64,000 nt of DNA, from positions 496,001 through 560,000 of the forward strand of contig NZ_JBCDNA010000001.1 of the NCBI RefSeq assembly GCF_038433205.1, written 5' to 3'. This DNA comes from Lutimonas vermicola (lineage in GTDB: Bacteria; Bacteroidota; Bacteroidia; Flavobacteriales; Flavobacteriaceae). Positions 1-8,148 of this stretch are shown here, in pieces; within the stretch, counting starts at the first letter, position 1, and every line of letters starts with the position of its first letter. The notes beneath the pieces were generated by a model. It saw only the letters and a program-made list of their open reading frames with translations. It was not told where the DNA came from and ran no database searches. The translations under genes were made by a program, and so were the position numbers.

Positions 1-2
1 AG

Positions 3-173
3 GTAGTATCACCAGCGCTTTCAACGATTGACCAACCGGGTTATTTGATGGGGGAAATGGCTTTTAAACAGCTTTATAAGGAAATTACGATGCAAAAAAA
101 CAAGGAATCATACTATCCTGAAATTATTGAATTGGAGACAAAGTTAATTGTAAGAGAATCGACGGCTTCGTAA
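3..173 (+). CDS. LacI-family transcriptional regulator, C-terminal fragment
   Basis: Only the last 56 residues lie in the window; the gene enters from the left edge. The visible part reads as the end of a LacI/GalR ligand-binding domain: a conserved S-T-I-D-Q-P-G-Y segment, a helix (MGEMAFKQLYKEI), then the closing L-I-V-R-E-S strand. The family represses sugar-utilisation genes until a sugar binds the periplasmic-binding-protein-like core. The target cannot be told because the DNA-binding domain and neighbours are outside the window. It ends with TAA at 171-173, followed by repeat-rich non-coding DNA. Confidence 0.8.
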   Translation, partial: VVSPALSTIDQPGYLMGEMAFKQLYKEITMQKNKESYYPEIIELETKLIVRESTAS

Positions 174-306
174 TAATTTACTTAATACATTTTGTCAACA
201 TAACACCTACCTGCGTCAGGCGGTTTTCTCACCTCTCACTTCAACCCCGGATTAGCTCCTGACAGCAGTTGATCCTTTATAAGACACGACATTCGCTGTT
301 CGATCA

Positions 307-489
307 GAACTCATCGCCTCGGAACTCATCACCTCGGAACTCATCGCCTCGGAACTCATCACCTCAGAACTCATCGCCTCGGAACTCATCGCCTCAGAAC
401 TCATCACCTCAGAACTCATCGCCTCGGAACTCATCGCCTCGGAAGTGATCGCCTCGGAACTGAGGTGCTCACGCGCGAGGTGATGAGTT
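307..489. repeat. 15-bp tandem repeat array (about ten units)
   Basis: The unit GAACTCATCGCCTCG is repeated head to tail from 307 to about 456, with a decayed unit to 471. Position 10 switches between G and A from unit to unit, and the last base between G and A. At 475-489 part of the unit returns in inverted orientation (AGGTGATGAGTT), so the array can fold back on itself. It resembles a minisatellite. In the minus frame it would encode monotonous five-residue repeats, which I do not regard as a gene. Confidence 0.85.
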
Positions 490-548
490 ATCCTTCTCAC
501 TTCTCACTTTAATCAAGTATTACCTTCTTGCATTAGAAGACTGCGCCT

Positions 549-631
549 TCGATATTCAATATTCATTATTCTAAATTCCATTAGGATTACCTCCCTCCGG
601 TCGGTGATCCTGGTTTGGGGAACGATGCCAA
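549..631. repeat. direct repeat, copy 1 (~83 bp)
   Basis: This segment begins with a CGATATTCAATATTCAT-type sequence and continues with GGATTACCTCCCTCCGGTCG and GGGGAACGATGCCAA. It recurs at 664-746 with few differences. The ATTCGATATTCAATATTCAT part resembles dispersed intergenic repeats common in flavobacteria. Confidence 0.85.
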
Positions 632-663
632 AGTAAAATCATTCGAAATTCGACATTCCTTGT

Positions 664-746
664 TCGATATTCAATATTCATGATTCGATATCCCCCAAGG
701 ATTACCTCCCTCCGGTCGGTGATCCTGGTTCGGGGAACGATGCCAA
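664..746. repeat. direct repeat, copy 2 (~83 bp)
   Basis: Second copy of the 549-631 segment, offset by 115 bp. The last 48 bases differ from copy 1 by about one base (GGTTCGGGG versus GGTTTGGGG); the AT-rich first part is slightly more diverged. It lies just upstream of the tRNA terminator. Confidence 0.85.
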
Positions 747-821
747 TAAAAGCTTTGACTCCCTTTGGTAGTGCATTTCTTTTTTTTACAGTTTTTTATG
801 AGCAAGCTCACACAACTGCAT

Positions 822-849
822 AAAAAAAGCCCTGCAAAATTTGCAAAGC
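822..849 (-). terminator. probable terminator of the tRNA-Ser/tRNA-Pro unit
   Basis: Read on the minus strand, a hairpin (829-849; TTTGCA/TGCAAA core plus GC ends, two mismatches) follows the tRNA-Pro 3' end by about 10 nt and is followed by a run of seven T. Position and shape fit an intrinsic terminator. Confidence 0.5.
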
Positions 850-858
850 TTTTATTGT

Positions 859-932
859 CGGGGTGGCAGGATTCGAACCTGCGACCTCCTGCTCCCAAAG
901 CAGGCGCGATAACCGGGCTACGCTACACCCCG
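859..932 (-). tRNA. tRNA-Pro (anticodon UGG)
   Basis: The minus strand folds into a full cloverleaf of 74 nt. The acceptor stem is CGGGGTG/CACCCCG, the D arm starts GCG-TAGCCCGGTTAT-CGC, the anticodon stem is CCTGC/GCAGG around a TTTGGGA loop (anticodon TGG), and the T arm is GCAGG-TTCGAAT-CCTGC. No CCA is encoded. It lies 22 bp downstream of tRNA-Ser and is probably transcribed with it. Confidence 0.97.
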
Positions 933-954
933 AATCGGTTATCTTATCATTCTG

Positions 955-1038
955 CGGAGAGACAGGGATTCGAACCCTGGCAACGGTTACCCGTTGACAG
1001 ATTAGCAATCTGCTCCATTACCACTCTGGCACCTCTCC
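955..1038 (-). tRNA. tRNA-Ser (anticodon GCU)
   Basis: The minus strand folds into an 84-nt class II tRNA. It has a GGAGAGG/TCTCTCC acceptor stem, a TTGCTAA anticodon loop (anticodon GCT, decoding AGC/AGU), a long variable arm (CAACGGGTAACCGTTG) as expected of serine tRNAs, and the T arm CAGGG-TTCGAAT-CCCTG. It is first in a two-tRNA unit with tRNA-Pro. Confidence 0.96.
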
Positions 1039-1261
1039 AATAACTTTTAAAAGAACTAAATTTTAGGTTTGCAAATGTATTATATGGAATAGAATCCTGC
1101 AAACATTTTTCATTTTATTTTACCAAAATAAAGGGACCGGGTTTTAATTAATTATTTCAATCTCTTTCGTGCTAAATTAAATTCTTTTTTTACAGTGAGC
1201 TCGTATATCATATGCCCTTGTTAATTTTTAATTTTACAAATACAATGAATCTAAAATGTGT

Positions 1262-1269
1262 TATATTTG
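1262..1269 (+). promoter_or_regulatory. possible Bacteroidota -7 box
   Basis: TATATTTG matches the TAnnTTTG consensus of the housekeeping Bacteroidota sigma factor, 40 nt before the lipoprotein start at 1310. No clear TTTG -33 box is seen at the right distance. Confidence 0.3.
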
Positions 1270-1309
1270 TTTTGATATTATATAATTACATTTAACAATA
1301 AAAACAAGT

Positions 1310-1987
1310 ATGAAAAGATTTAAACAATTTATAATGCTATTGACCCTAGCATTGATTTTTGGAAGTTGTTCTGGCATTAAAGTAGTGGATTCATGGAAGG
1401 GTGATGAGATAGGAGACTTGAAAGATGAAAAAATATTGGTAATTGCCAGATCGGATGATATGGTGGGCCGTCAAAGATTTGAACAGGAAATTGCTGATAG
1501 ATTAAGAGCAGCAGGTATTGATGCGACAGAAAGTTATAAGAAATTCCCGTCGATGAAGCAAAATCAGGAACTAACTGAAGAACAAGTTGCTCAAAGAATT
1601 CAGATTATAAAAAATGAAGGTTTCAGTGGAGTTGTACTTACTGTTTTGAAAGATATGAGTAAGGAGGTTGTAACATCTGAGACAGGCGGATATGTATCCG
1701 GTGGTTATTATCCTTCATACTATGGTGGTTACTATGGTGGATTCGGTGGATATTACGGACGTGTATATTCTCCTTATGGATACGGTTATGGTGGAAGTTA
1801 TGTGCCTTCTGAAACACGAACCTATACCTCAGAAACTTATAGTTTGGAAACTGTTATGTACGATTTAAATAAGGAGCCTGGCAAACAATTACAAGGGGTT
1901 ATTTCGATTGATATTACAGATCCCAAATCGGCATCTAAAGTGGCACCACAATATGCAGATGCAGTTGCAAAACAGTTGAGCAAATAA
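1310..1987 (+). CDS. Gly/Tyr-rich lipoprotein (DUF4136-like)
   Basis: A 225-residue exported protein of unknown function. Residues 1-19 form a lipoprotein signal with lipobox F-G-S-C (Cys20), so it should be anchored in the envelope. A mixed alpha/beta domain follows (about 21-125), with an early C-S-G-I-K-V-V-D-S-W segment like that of DUF4136-type lipoproteins. Next comes a low-complexity Gly/Tyr/Ser insert (about 126-170, repeated YGG and GGYY), then a conserved-looking C-terminal domain. It is a single-gene unit closed by a strong terminator. The DUF4136 link is a resemblance, not a firm assignment. Confidence 0.8.
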   Translation: MKRFKQFIMLLTLALIFGSCSGIKVVDSWKGDEIGDLKDEKILVIARSDDMVGRQRFEQEIADRLRAAGIDATESYKKFPSMKQNQELTEEQVAQRIQIIKNEGFSGVVLTVLKDMSKEVVTSETGGYVSGGYYPSYYGGYYGGFGGYYGRVYSPYGYGYGGSYVPSETRTYTSETYSLETVMYDLNKEPGKQLQGVISIDITDPKSASKVAPQYADAVAKQLSK

Positions 1988-2008
1988 TATATTTTTTTAA
2001 ATATTTTA

Positions 2009-2041
2009 AGGCTTAGGTAAAATCACCTAAGCCTTTTTTTT
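2009..2041 (+). terminator. intrinsic terminator
   Basis: An eleven-base-pair perfect stem (AAGGCTTAGGT, 2009-2019, with its complement at 2024-2034), a short loop and at least seven T, 21 nt after the lipoprotein stop codon. Confidence 0.92.
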
Positions 2042-2110
2042 GACCTATATATAGCGAAATCGTTTTCTTAGATTCATTCGTTAATTGATCTCGTTTCTAT
2101 ACCTATTTTG

Positions 2111-2118
2111 TATTTTTG
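2111..2118 (+). promoter_or_regulatory. Bacteroidota -7 box, also bearing on the start of the next gene
   Basis: TATTTTTG fits TAnnTTTG. A TTG lies upstream at 2085-2087. If used, transcription would begin just before the ATG at 2127. This argues against the in-frame ATG at 2085, which would place the promoter inside the gene. Confidence 0.45.
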
Positions 2119-2126
2119 TCCACCTT

Positions 2127-2903
2127 ATGAAGAGACTAATTATCATTTTTGTTTTCCTAACTTTATGTTTGTCAGCTTCGGCTCAAACTGAAAAGGAAAT
2201 CAATAATCAGCTACAATTCTGGACCAGTATCAATTCCACTTGGCGATTTAGTGATCACTGGGGTGCCATGGGTGATTTCCATGTTCGTAGAAACGATTTT
2301 TTAAAAGACCCTAATTTTTATTTTTTAAGGGCAGGTGGAGTTTATTGGTTTAACGATAAGATCTCTGCTGCCAGTGGGCTGGGCGCACTATGGTTGGCAC
2401 AAAAGGCACAGGATGGAGGATTTAATTATGTTCTTGAAAAAAGGATTTACCAACAGATTCTTTGGCGCAGTATAAACGGACGCGCCAGGTTTCTGCAGCG
2501 AATAAGAAACGAGCAGCGATGGCACGAGGTTCTAAACCCTGATGGAAGTGTGAATCGCATCAGGTTTTCGAATAGGGTTAGGTTCTTGTTTTCGGCATCC
2601 ATACGTGTTTTTGAGGATGAAAAAAAACCAAGATTGGTTATTGCAGACGAAGTCCTTTTTCATTTTGGAAATGAGATCATCTATAATACCTTTGACCAAA
2701 ACAGGTTCTTTATAGGAATCAGCCACAGGCTCAATAAAGACTGGATCTTTGATTTTGGTTATATGCCCGTATTGCAGCAAAAATATAGCGGCTATCAGTA
2801 TGATTTGAACCATACGGTCAGATTGTTCTTCTATTTGTCTCCTGACTTGCGTAAAAAGAAAGATGAAGACCTACCACATTATCCTGTTGGAGGTATAGAA
2901 TAA
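2127..2903 (+). CDS. DUF2490 family outer-membrane beta-barrel protein
   Basis: A 258-residue predicted beta-barrel of the DUF2490 family. Its signature is early alternating aromatic strands (LQFWTSINSTWRFSDHW) and a central block on receptor-like R-N-E-Q-R-W arginines. Residues 1-20 form a type I signal peptide ending A-S-A-Q. I chose ATG 2127 because the signal peptide begins there and a -7 box lies just ahead; an ATG at 2085 would add an unlikely leader. It stands ahead of a porin and a multihaem cytochrome, suggesting a shared respiratory or uptake role. The substrate is unknown. Confidence 0.85.
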   Translation: MKRLIIIFVFLTLCLSASAQTEKEINNQLQFWTSINSTWRFSDHWGAMGDFHVRRNDFLKDPNFYFLRAGGVYWFNDKISAASGLGALWLAQKAQDGGFNYVLEKRIYQQILWRSINGRARFLQRIRNEQRWHEVLNPDGSVNRIRFSNRVRFLFSASIRVFEDEKKPRLVIADEVLFHFGNEIIYNTFDQNRFFIGISHRLNKDWIFDFGYMPVLQQKYSGYQYDLNHTVRLFFYLSPDLRKKKDEDLPHYPVGGIE

Positions 2904-2965
2904 GTCTGAATACTTTACAAAAGTGGTTCTTTTTTATTATTTTAGACACCTTCATCTAACTCATT

Positions 2966-4207
2966 ATGATGGTAAGAAACCACTTTCTGTTTTGTAGTTT
3001 ATTATGTTTACCTGCCTTGCTATTAAGTCAGGACCGCTATTTAAGCCTAAGCTCCAAAGATTCGATTGACGGGCTCCCCAAACTTAGAGGGAGCGTAGGT
3101 GCCAATCTAAAATTAAATGGTTTTTACGATGTTTTCGGTGGCTTACAGGAAAGTGAAACTTTTAATGTAGGGATGATAGATGTTTTTGGCACAGATGATT
3201 CCAGTAGTTTTCATATGGACCTCTATCAGACCCAAATCAAATTGGAAGCGACTTATGTTGAAAAAGAAGAACAGAAGGTTTATTCTTTAGTTGAGTTTGA
3301 TTTTTGGGGAGGGAACGGTCGTATGCGCTTAAGAAAGGCTTTTGTAGAATCCAGGCATTGGCAAATTGGCCAAAACTGGAATAATTTTGGTGACGAAGAT
3401 ATATGGCCGAATATTATGGAGTGGGAAGGACCTCCCTCTGGAATCTGGCTTAGAACGCCCCATATTAAATACAGTAATAATTTCAAAAAAGACAGCTGGA
3501 TTTATGAAATAAGTTTAGAGGCACCTATAACTAATTATATTTCGCTGCAGGAAATAGACCTTGATGTAGAAGAGGCTTATCAGGTAACCCCTGACCTTAC
3601 GTTTGCCATAAAAAACAAGTATGACTGGGGGCATATTCGATTGTCTTCTATTTTGAGAAATATCAGGTATAAATTCAATGATCAAACTGATAATTTTTTG
3701 GGATATGGCCTGGCCTTTTCGGGTATTTACGCAACGGATAGAAAGAATAATTTACAATTTCAATTCGTAGGAGGTACAGGTATTACCGCTTATATGACAA
3801 GTATCTCAGGACTGGGATATGACGGATACCCTAATATTGATGACCAGTTTGTATCGACTCCAGCCTTTGGAGGCTGGATCTCATATGAGTATTTTTTTAC
3901 TCCCAGATTCCACAGTAATGTAGTTTTCGGGAGTACAAAATATGATTTCTATGATGTTAAGGACATTGTTCTAAAGGGCGATGAGGATCAGGAAGAAACC
4001 GTTTATCAAGGAGATTTTAACAATTTTCATTTTTATGGAATTATCAATCTGATGTATGAACCTTTCCCAAGAATGACAATTGGTCTGGAACTCGACTATG
4101 GGGCCAAGGAAATCAACTTTGAAGGAATAGCCAATGGTGATTTTATTGAAGATGGTAAAGTAAGAGATGCCATGAGGATCAGTTTTGGTTTTATGTTCTA
4201 TTTATAG
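2966..4207 (+). CDS. DcaP-like outer-membrane porin
   Basis: A 413-residue exported protein with a signal peptide (about 1-21, ending L-L-S-Q). A predicted porin barrel of alternating aromatic/hydrophilic strands ends in F-M-F-Y-L, a typical aromatic barrel C-terminus. The segment with Y-S-L-V-E-F-D-F-W-G-G-N-G and R-L-R-K-A-F-V-E matches the trimeric DcaP-like porins, which pass small anionic solutes, including dicarboxylates. It lies 62 bp after the DUF2490 gene and 50 bp before the cytochrome gene, with no terminator seen between, so the three may be co-transcribed. Confidence 0.82.
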   Translation: MMVRNHFLFCSLLCLPALLLSQDRYLSLSSKDSIDGLPKLRGSVGANLKLNGFYDVFGGLQESETFNVGMIDVFGTDDSSSFHMDLYQTQIKLEATYVEKEEQKVYSLVEFDFWGGNGRMRLRKAFVESRHWQIGQNWNNFGDEDIWPNIMEWEGPPSGIWLRTPHIKYSNNFKKDSWIYEISLEAPITNYISLQEIDLDVEEAYQVTPDLTFAIKNKYDWGHIRLSSILRNIRYKFNDQTDNFLGYGLAFSGIYATDRKNNLQFQFVGGTGITAYMTSISGLGYDGYPNIDDQFVSTPAFGGWISYEYFFTPRFHSNVVFGSTKYDFYDVKDIVLKGDEDQEETVYQGDFNNFHFYGIINLMYEPFPRMTIGLELDYGAKEINFEGIANGDFIEDGKVRDAMRISFGFMFYL

Positions 4208-4257
4208 TTGGTCTTTTTTGATGAATCACCTAGTTTAGCATTCTATTTCTCACATAT

Positions 4258-6423
4258 ATGAAAGTATTTAGTCTCACAACTTTACTGTTTTGTTTATTTC
4301 TTATCAGCTGTGAAAATTCGAATGATAAAAACGAATACAAAGAAATTGAGTCACTGACCTCGTTACAGACAGAAGGATATGTGGGAGACGAAAGTTGCAC
4401 TACATGTCATCAGGAGGCTTTTAAGGATTGGAAAGGGTCTCATCATGACAAGGCCATGCAATTAGTTGACGACACGACTGTTCTGGGCGATTTTAATGAT
4501 GTGAAGGTAAGTTTGGATGGGGTCAGCTATTTTTTTTATAAGAAAGAATCTGGTTTTTTTGTTAAAACCATTGAACTTGACGGGTCGGAGAATGAGTATA
4601 AGATAACGTATGTCTTTGGACTTACTCCTTTGCAACAATATATTGTGGATTTTAAGGATGGTAAGAAACAGGTCCTAAGAGTCACATGGGATACGCTTGA
4701 GAAAAAGTGGTTTCATCAATATGCAGGGGATGAAATCATCATCACTGACTGGTTGCATTGGAGCAGGGGAGCGCAGAATTGGAATACGATGTGTGCAGAA
4801 TGTCATTCAACAAATTTGAAAAAGAATTATTTTGTAGAAAAGGATTCTTTTCACACCACATATTCTTCTATCAACGTGAGTTGTGAAAGTTGCCATGGTC
4901 CCGGTGAGAAGCATATCAACTGGGCCAATTCTGGTCAAACAGATAAGAATATGCAGGTTATATTGGGTAATGATCAACAAGCTCAAATGAATATGTGTGC
5001 ACCTTGCCATGCACGAAGGGTAAAGTTGACAAAAGATTTGATTCCGGGATTGAATTTTGAAGACCAGTACATGGTTCAAAATATTTCTTCTCAGTTCTAT
5101 CATCTCGACGGACAGATATTAGAAGAAGACTATGTCTATGGGTCTTTTTTACAAAGCAAGATGCATGCCCAGGGTATAAAATGTGGCGATTGCCATAATG
5201 TACATTCCAACAAACTTAAAATGACCGGTAATCAGCTTTGTTTACAATGTCATGTGCCGGATACTTATGATGCACCTCAACATCATTTCCATGAGGCCAA
5301 TACAGAAGCTTCACGGTGTATCAATTGTCATATGACAGGAAGATACTATATGGGCAATGATTTTAGACGCGACCATAGTTTTAGAATACCCAGGCCAGAT
5401 CAAAGTGTTGAATACGGAACACCAAATGCTTGTAGTGAATGCCATAACGATAAATCAGAAGAATGGGCCGCAGAATGGGTGGTTAACTGGTATGGAAAAG
5501 AAAGAAGACCCCATTTTTCGGATTATCTGTTGATAAGCAATCAACCGGAGCTCAATCCTAGGGAGAGGCAGAAACTGGACACTTTTATCAATGATCTTAA
5601 CTACCCTGCCATCGCCAGATCGACTGTGATCAATAACCTGAGTTATACAAATGAGGAGCAATTAAAGTCGTTACTGACGGCATTAAATGATTCATCAGCA
5701 GTTGTTCGATATAATGCCTTGATGCAATTTAGAACTATGAGCCCTCAGGATAGAATTGCTGTCGCTCAGAAACATATGGTTGATTCAATAAGGCTGGTAC
5801 GAATAGGAAGCGCCCAACTAGTGATTGGCTTTGAGGGTGATGACTGGACAGAGTCTGAAAAACTCAGCTTGTTTAAAGCCAGGGAAGAGTTAGAGGAAAT
5901 GCTTTATAGCAATGCAGATTTTTCGACCGGGCGTTTACAGTTGGGAGATTATTTTATGCAAGCCAATGATTATAGATCAGCTATAAAGCACTATGAAATG
6001 GCATTAAAAATGGATAGTCTTTTATATCCGGTATATACCAATCTGGCTACCGCCTACAGTATAAATCAACAAATGGATAAGGCTCTTGAAACATTGAATA
6101 CCTGGATGGATAAACAGCCTGATGCAGGGCGGCCCTATTATCTGCGGGCCTTGCTTCATTTTGAGTTGGGAAACAATGAGATTGGCGAGCAAGACCTGAA
6201 AATGGCTATTGATCTGGATCCGCAGGACAGCAGGTCCATGTATAATCTTGCAACTTATTATTATCAGATCAAGGAATATCAACGGGCTGAAATTCAAGTA
6301 AAAAAAGCGCTTGGTATAGAGCCTGGCAATCAGGAAATAAAATATTTATACGCATTGATATTGAAAGAATTGGGAAAAATACAGGAGGCTAACCAGCTTA
6401 TGAAAGAAATTCAAGCTTCTTAA
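4258..6423 (+). CDS. eight-haem c-type cytochrome with C-terminal TPR domain
   Basis: A 721-residue lipoprotein (lipobox L-I-S-C, Cys18). Eight CxxCH haem-binding motifs lie at residues 47, 179, 209, 247, 309, 328, 354 and 392. A linker of helical (HEAT-like) character follows at about 400-550, then tetratricopeptide repeats (about 570-715). The cytochrome half resembles the cytochrome c554/multihaem family, so electron transfer at the periplasmic face or outer membrane is expected, with TPRs as a docking platform. The electron donor and acceptor are unknown. Cytochrome-plus-TPR fusion is known in Bacteroidota. The porin and DUF2490 barrel upstream suggest a small envelope electron-transfer module. 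Confidence 0.88.
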   Translation: MKVFSLTTLLFCLFLISCENSNDKNEYKEIESLTSLQTEGYVGDESCTTCHQEAFKDWKGSHHDKAMQLVDDTTVLGDFNDVKVSLDGVSYFFYKKESGFFVKTIELDGSENEYKITYVFGLTPLQQYIVDFKDGKKQVLRVTWDTLEKKWFHQYAGDEIIITDWLHWSRGAQNWNTMCAECHSTNLKKNYFVEKDSFHTTYSSINVSCESCHGPGEKHINWANSGQTDKNMQVILGNDQQAQMNMCAPCHARRVKLTKDLIPGLNFEDQYMVQNISSQFYHLDGQILEEDYVYGSFLQSKMHAQGIKCGDCHNVHSNKLKMTGNQLCLQCHVPDTYDAPQHHFHEANTEASRCINCHMTGRYYMGNDFRRDHSFRIPRPDQSVEYGTPNACSECHNDKSEEWAAEWVVNWYGKERRPHFSDYLLISNQPELNPRERQKLDTFINDLNYPAIARSTVINNLSYTNEEQLKSLLTALNDSSAVVRYNALMQFRTMSPQDRIAVAQKHMVDSIRLVRIGSAQLVIGFEGDDWTESEKLSLFKAREELEEMLYSNADFSTGRLQLGDYFMQANDYRSAIKHYEMALKMDSLLYPVYTNLATAYSINQQMDKALETLNTWMDKQPDAGRPYYLRALLHFELGNNEIGEQDLKMAIDLDPQDSRSMYNLATYYYQIKEYQRAEIQVKKALGIEPGNQEIKYLYALILKELGKIQEANQLMKEIQAS

Positions 6424-6535
6424 CGAAATTTTCTAAGGATCTCTGGAAAGATGAAATAGTGAATTTGTTCTATTTTTAAGGCCTTTTATTTTCTCTTCAT
6501 CTTATCGCTAAATAGTAATTCTGTTTGTTATTAAC

Positions 6536-6543
6536 TATCTTTG
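6536..6543 (+). promoter_or_regulatory. possible -7 box upstream of the 4Fe-4S/CDGSH gene
   Basis: TATCTTTG matches TAnnTTTG exactly, 63 nt before the ATG at 6607. No clear -33 element is seen. Confidence 0.4.
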
Positions 6544-6606
6544 AGTATAATTGACTATAGTTTGTAAAAAAATTTTGATCTAAAAAATTAATACAACCAT
6601 CCGTTT

Positions 6607-7032
6607 ATGGAATCCAAAGACATCATTAAGAAATATAAAAAAAACGAACTGACTATTTTGTGGGAGCCTAAAAAATGCATTCATTCAGGGATTTGCGTAA
6701 AGGAATTACCGCATGTATATAATCCAAAGGCCAAACCATGGATTAAACCGGAAAACGCATCTGTCGATCAATTGAAAGCACAAATCGATAAATGTCCGTC
6801 AGGGGCGCTGAGTTATTTAAAAAATGAAATATCTAAAAAAAATAAAAATATGAAAACAGAAGTAGAATTAATGAAAAATGGACCCTTGTTAGTGAAAGGG
6901 ACTATAGAAGTCAAGTCTCATGATGGTACAGTTGAGACCAAAGAAAAAATGGCAGCCTTTTGCCGATGCGGGGCCTCACAAAATAAACCTTACTGCGATG
7001 GTAATCACAAGGGAGCTGGATTTGTAGGTTAA
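6607..7032 (+). CDS. 4Fe-4S mono-cluster / CDGSH iron-sulfur protein
   Basis: A cytosolic 141-residue protein with two iron-sulfur modules. Residues about 12-75 form a divergent ferredoxin-like mono-cluster domain (YjdI type) with Cys24, Cys30 and Cys63. Residues about 84-140 form a CDGSH-type 2Fe-2S domain, C-R-C-x(8)-C-D-G-N-H (Cys119, Cys121, Cys130, His134), with Asn in the variable Ser position. Three cysteines plus one histidine is the normal CDGSH ligand set. Role: electron transfer or redox sensing; the partner is unknown. It converges with the HAD hydrolase gene, leaving 24 bp between the two stops. Confidence 0.9.
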   Translation: MESKDIIKKYKKNELTILWEPKKCIHSGICVKELPHVYNPKAKPWIKPENASVDQLKAQIDKCPSGALSYLKNEISKKNKNMKTEVELMKNGPLLVKGTIEVKSHDGTVETKEKMAAFCRCGASQNKPYCDGNHKGAGFVG

Positions 7033-7056
7033 TGGCTTGTATATGTTCTCAAGTTG

Positions 7057-8094
7057 TTACTTTTCAAACGGATAGATCACTTTCCAGTCATTTTTCATGT
7101 CGATGACCGTCCAGCCGTCTCTTATGGCCTGATCGAGGCCTTGATCCAGTTTTCCGATATGTGATTCCCTGTCATAGGCCCATTCTCTTTCTTCGTCAGT
7201 ATGATGCAGGTATAGCATAAAACTTTCCTGCTCATTCGATGCGGTCCATTCCATCATTTGCAGGTCTCCATCAGAATTACCGGAGGCAAAGACAGGTTTC
7301 TTACCTATAATCTTTTGAATATTTAAGGGTTTACCTTCTTTGTCATCGATAAATTCAATCTCCGGTAAACGCTTAATAACAGGACTTCCATTGTTATATT
7401 CAAAGCTTGTTTTTATCCTGCTTCCAATGATCTGCTCTTCAGGAATACCATAGATTTCCATGACAAAAGCCCTCATAAAATCAACACCGCCACCTGAGAC
7501 AACATAAGTTTTAAAATCATGCGCCCTTAAATATTGCAGCAATTCGAGCATGGGTTGATACACCAATTTATCATAAGTAACTTTTTTTGTTGGATGTATG
7601 GCTGTTTTTATCCATTCCTGAACGTCTGCTTTAAATTCTTCTGTTGTATTTCCGGCATGGGTTGCCATGACCAATTGCAATAAGCCATGCTCTCCCTGTT
7701 TAGCCAGTTCGGTCATATCATTTTCTAATACCGCTTTAAAGGGTTGCTCAGTTGCCCATTCAGGATGATCTGCAGCCATGGTTTTGACCCTGTCAATGGC
7801 AAAGAATAATTGAAAGTAGGCAGGTTGCTCGCTCCAAAGATTTCCGTCATTGTCAAAAGTGGCGATACGATCTTTAATAGGAATAAAATCAGGGCTATCG
7901 GATGTAGTAACCATTTCTACATAAGTTGTGATTGCGCTCTTGGTTTGTCCTTGGTTCCATGATGGCAAAGGGTCCTCAACCGATGTTGATGCTGAATTTT
8001 CACTATTTACATTTGGCTTTTCTGTATCGCAAGAATACATGAATGAAGTCAATAGAAGAAAGCTGGCCAGGTATAGTCTTCTAAAATGTTGCAT
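7057..8094 (-). CDS. secreted HAD-family hydrolase (lipoprotein)
   Basis: A 345-residue haloacid dehalogenase-superfamily protein exported as a lipoprotein (M-Y-S-C, Cys22). HAD motif I is T-F-D-N-D-G-N (Asp81 nucleophile, Asp83). Motif II is the V-V-S-G-G-G segment, and motif IV is A-S-G-N-S-D-G-D. The order is intact, so it should be an active periplasmic phosphatase; the substrate is unknown. This sub-family is often found in envelope gene sets of Bacteroidota. It lies downstream of the sulfatase on the same strand, but a terminator separates them. Confidence 0.88.
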   Translation of the reverse strand: MQHFRRLYLASFLLLTSFMYSCDTEKPNVNSENSASTSVEDPLPSWNQGQTKSAITTYVEMVTTSDSPDFIPIKDRIATFDNDGNLWSEQPAYFQLFFAIDRVKTMAADHPEWATEQPFKAVLENDMTELAKQGEHGLLQLVMATHAGNTTEEFKADVQEWIKTAIHPTKKVTYDKLVYQPMLELLQYLRAHDFKTYVVSGGGVDFMRAFVMEIYGIPEEQIIGSRIKTSFEYNNGSPVIKRLPEIEFIDDKEGKPLNIQKIIGKKPVFASGNSDGDLQMMEWTASNEQESFMLYLHHTDEEREWAYDRESHIGKLDQGLDQAIRDGWTVIDMKNDWKVIYPFEK

Positions 8095-8110
8095 ATCATA
8101 TATAATGTAA

Positions 8111-8140
8111 AAAGGCAGGTTTTTGAACCTGCCTTTTTTA
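8111..8140 (-). terminator. intrinsic terminator of the sulfatase gene
   Basis: A perfect eleven-base-pair stem (AAAGGCAGGTT with its complement, 8111-8121 and 8126-8136) lies 13 nt beyond the sulfatase stop and is followed by T on the minus strand. The other side also has a T run, but no plus-strand gene reaches it. Confidence 0.88.
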
Positions 8141-8148
8141 AATGTAGA

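Larger units (their letters stand above)
174..858. other. repeat-rich intergenic region with no convincing gene
   Basis: This 685-bp stretch between the LacI fragment and the tRNA genes holds a short hairpin (CCTG-CGT-CAGG near 212-222), a 15-bp tandem array (307-471) and a duplicated ~83-bp segment (549-631 and 664-746). Open frames here are made of repeat units or are antisense to the tRNA genes, so no coding region is called. Confidence 0.7.

Noticed and set aside
307..489. CRISPR-like array
   Set aside because: Units are contiguous 15-mers without spacers, and no cas gene is present.
252..500. 82-codon minus-strand frame of M-S-S-E-A/V repeats
   Set aside because: It is a direct product of the 15-bp tandem array, with no domain and no upstream signals.
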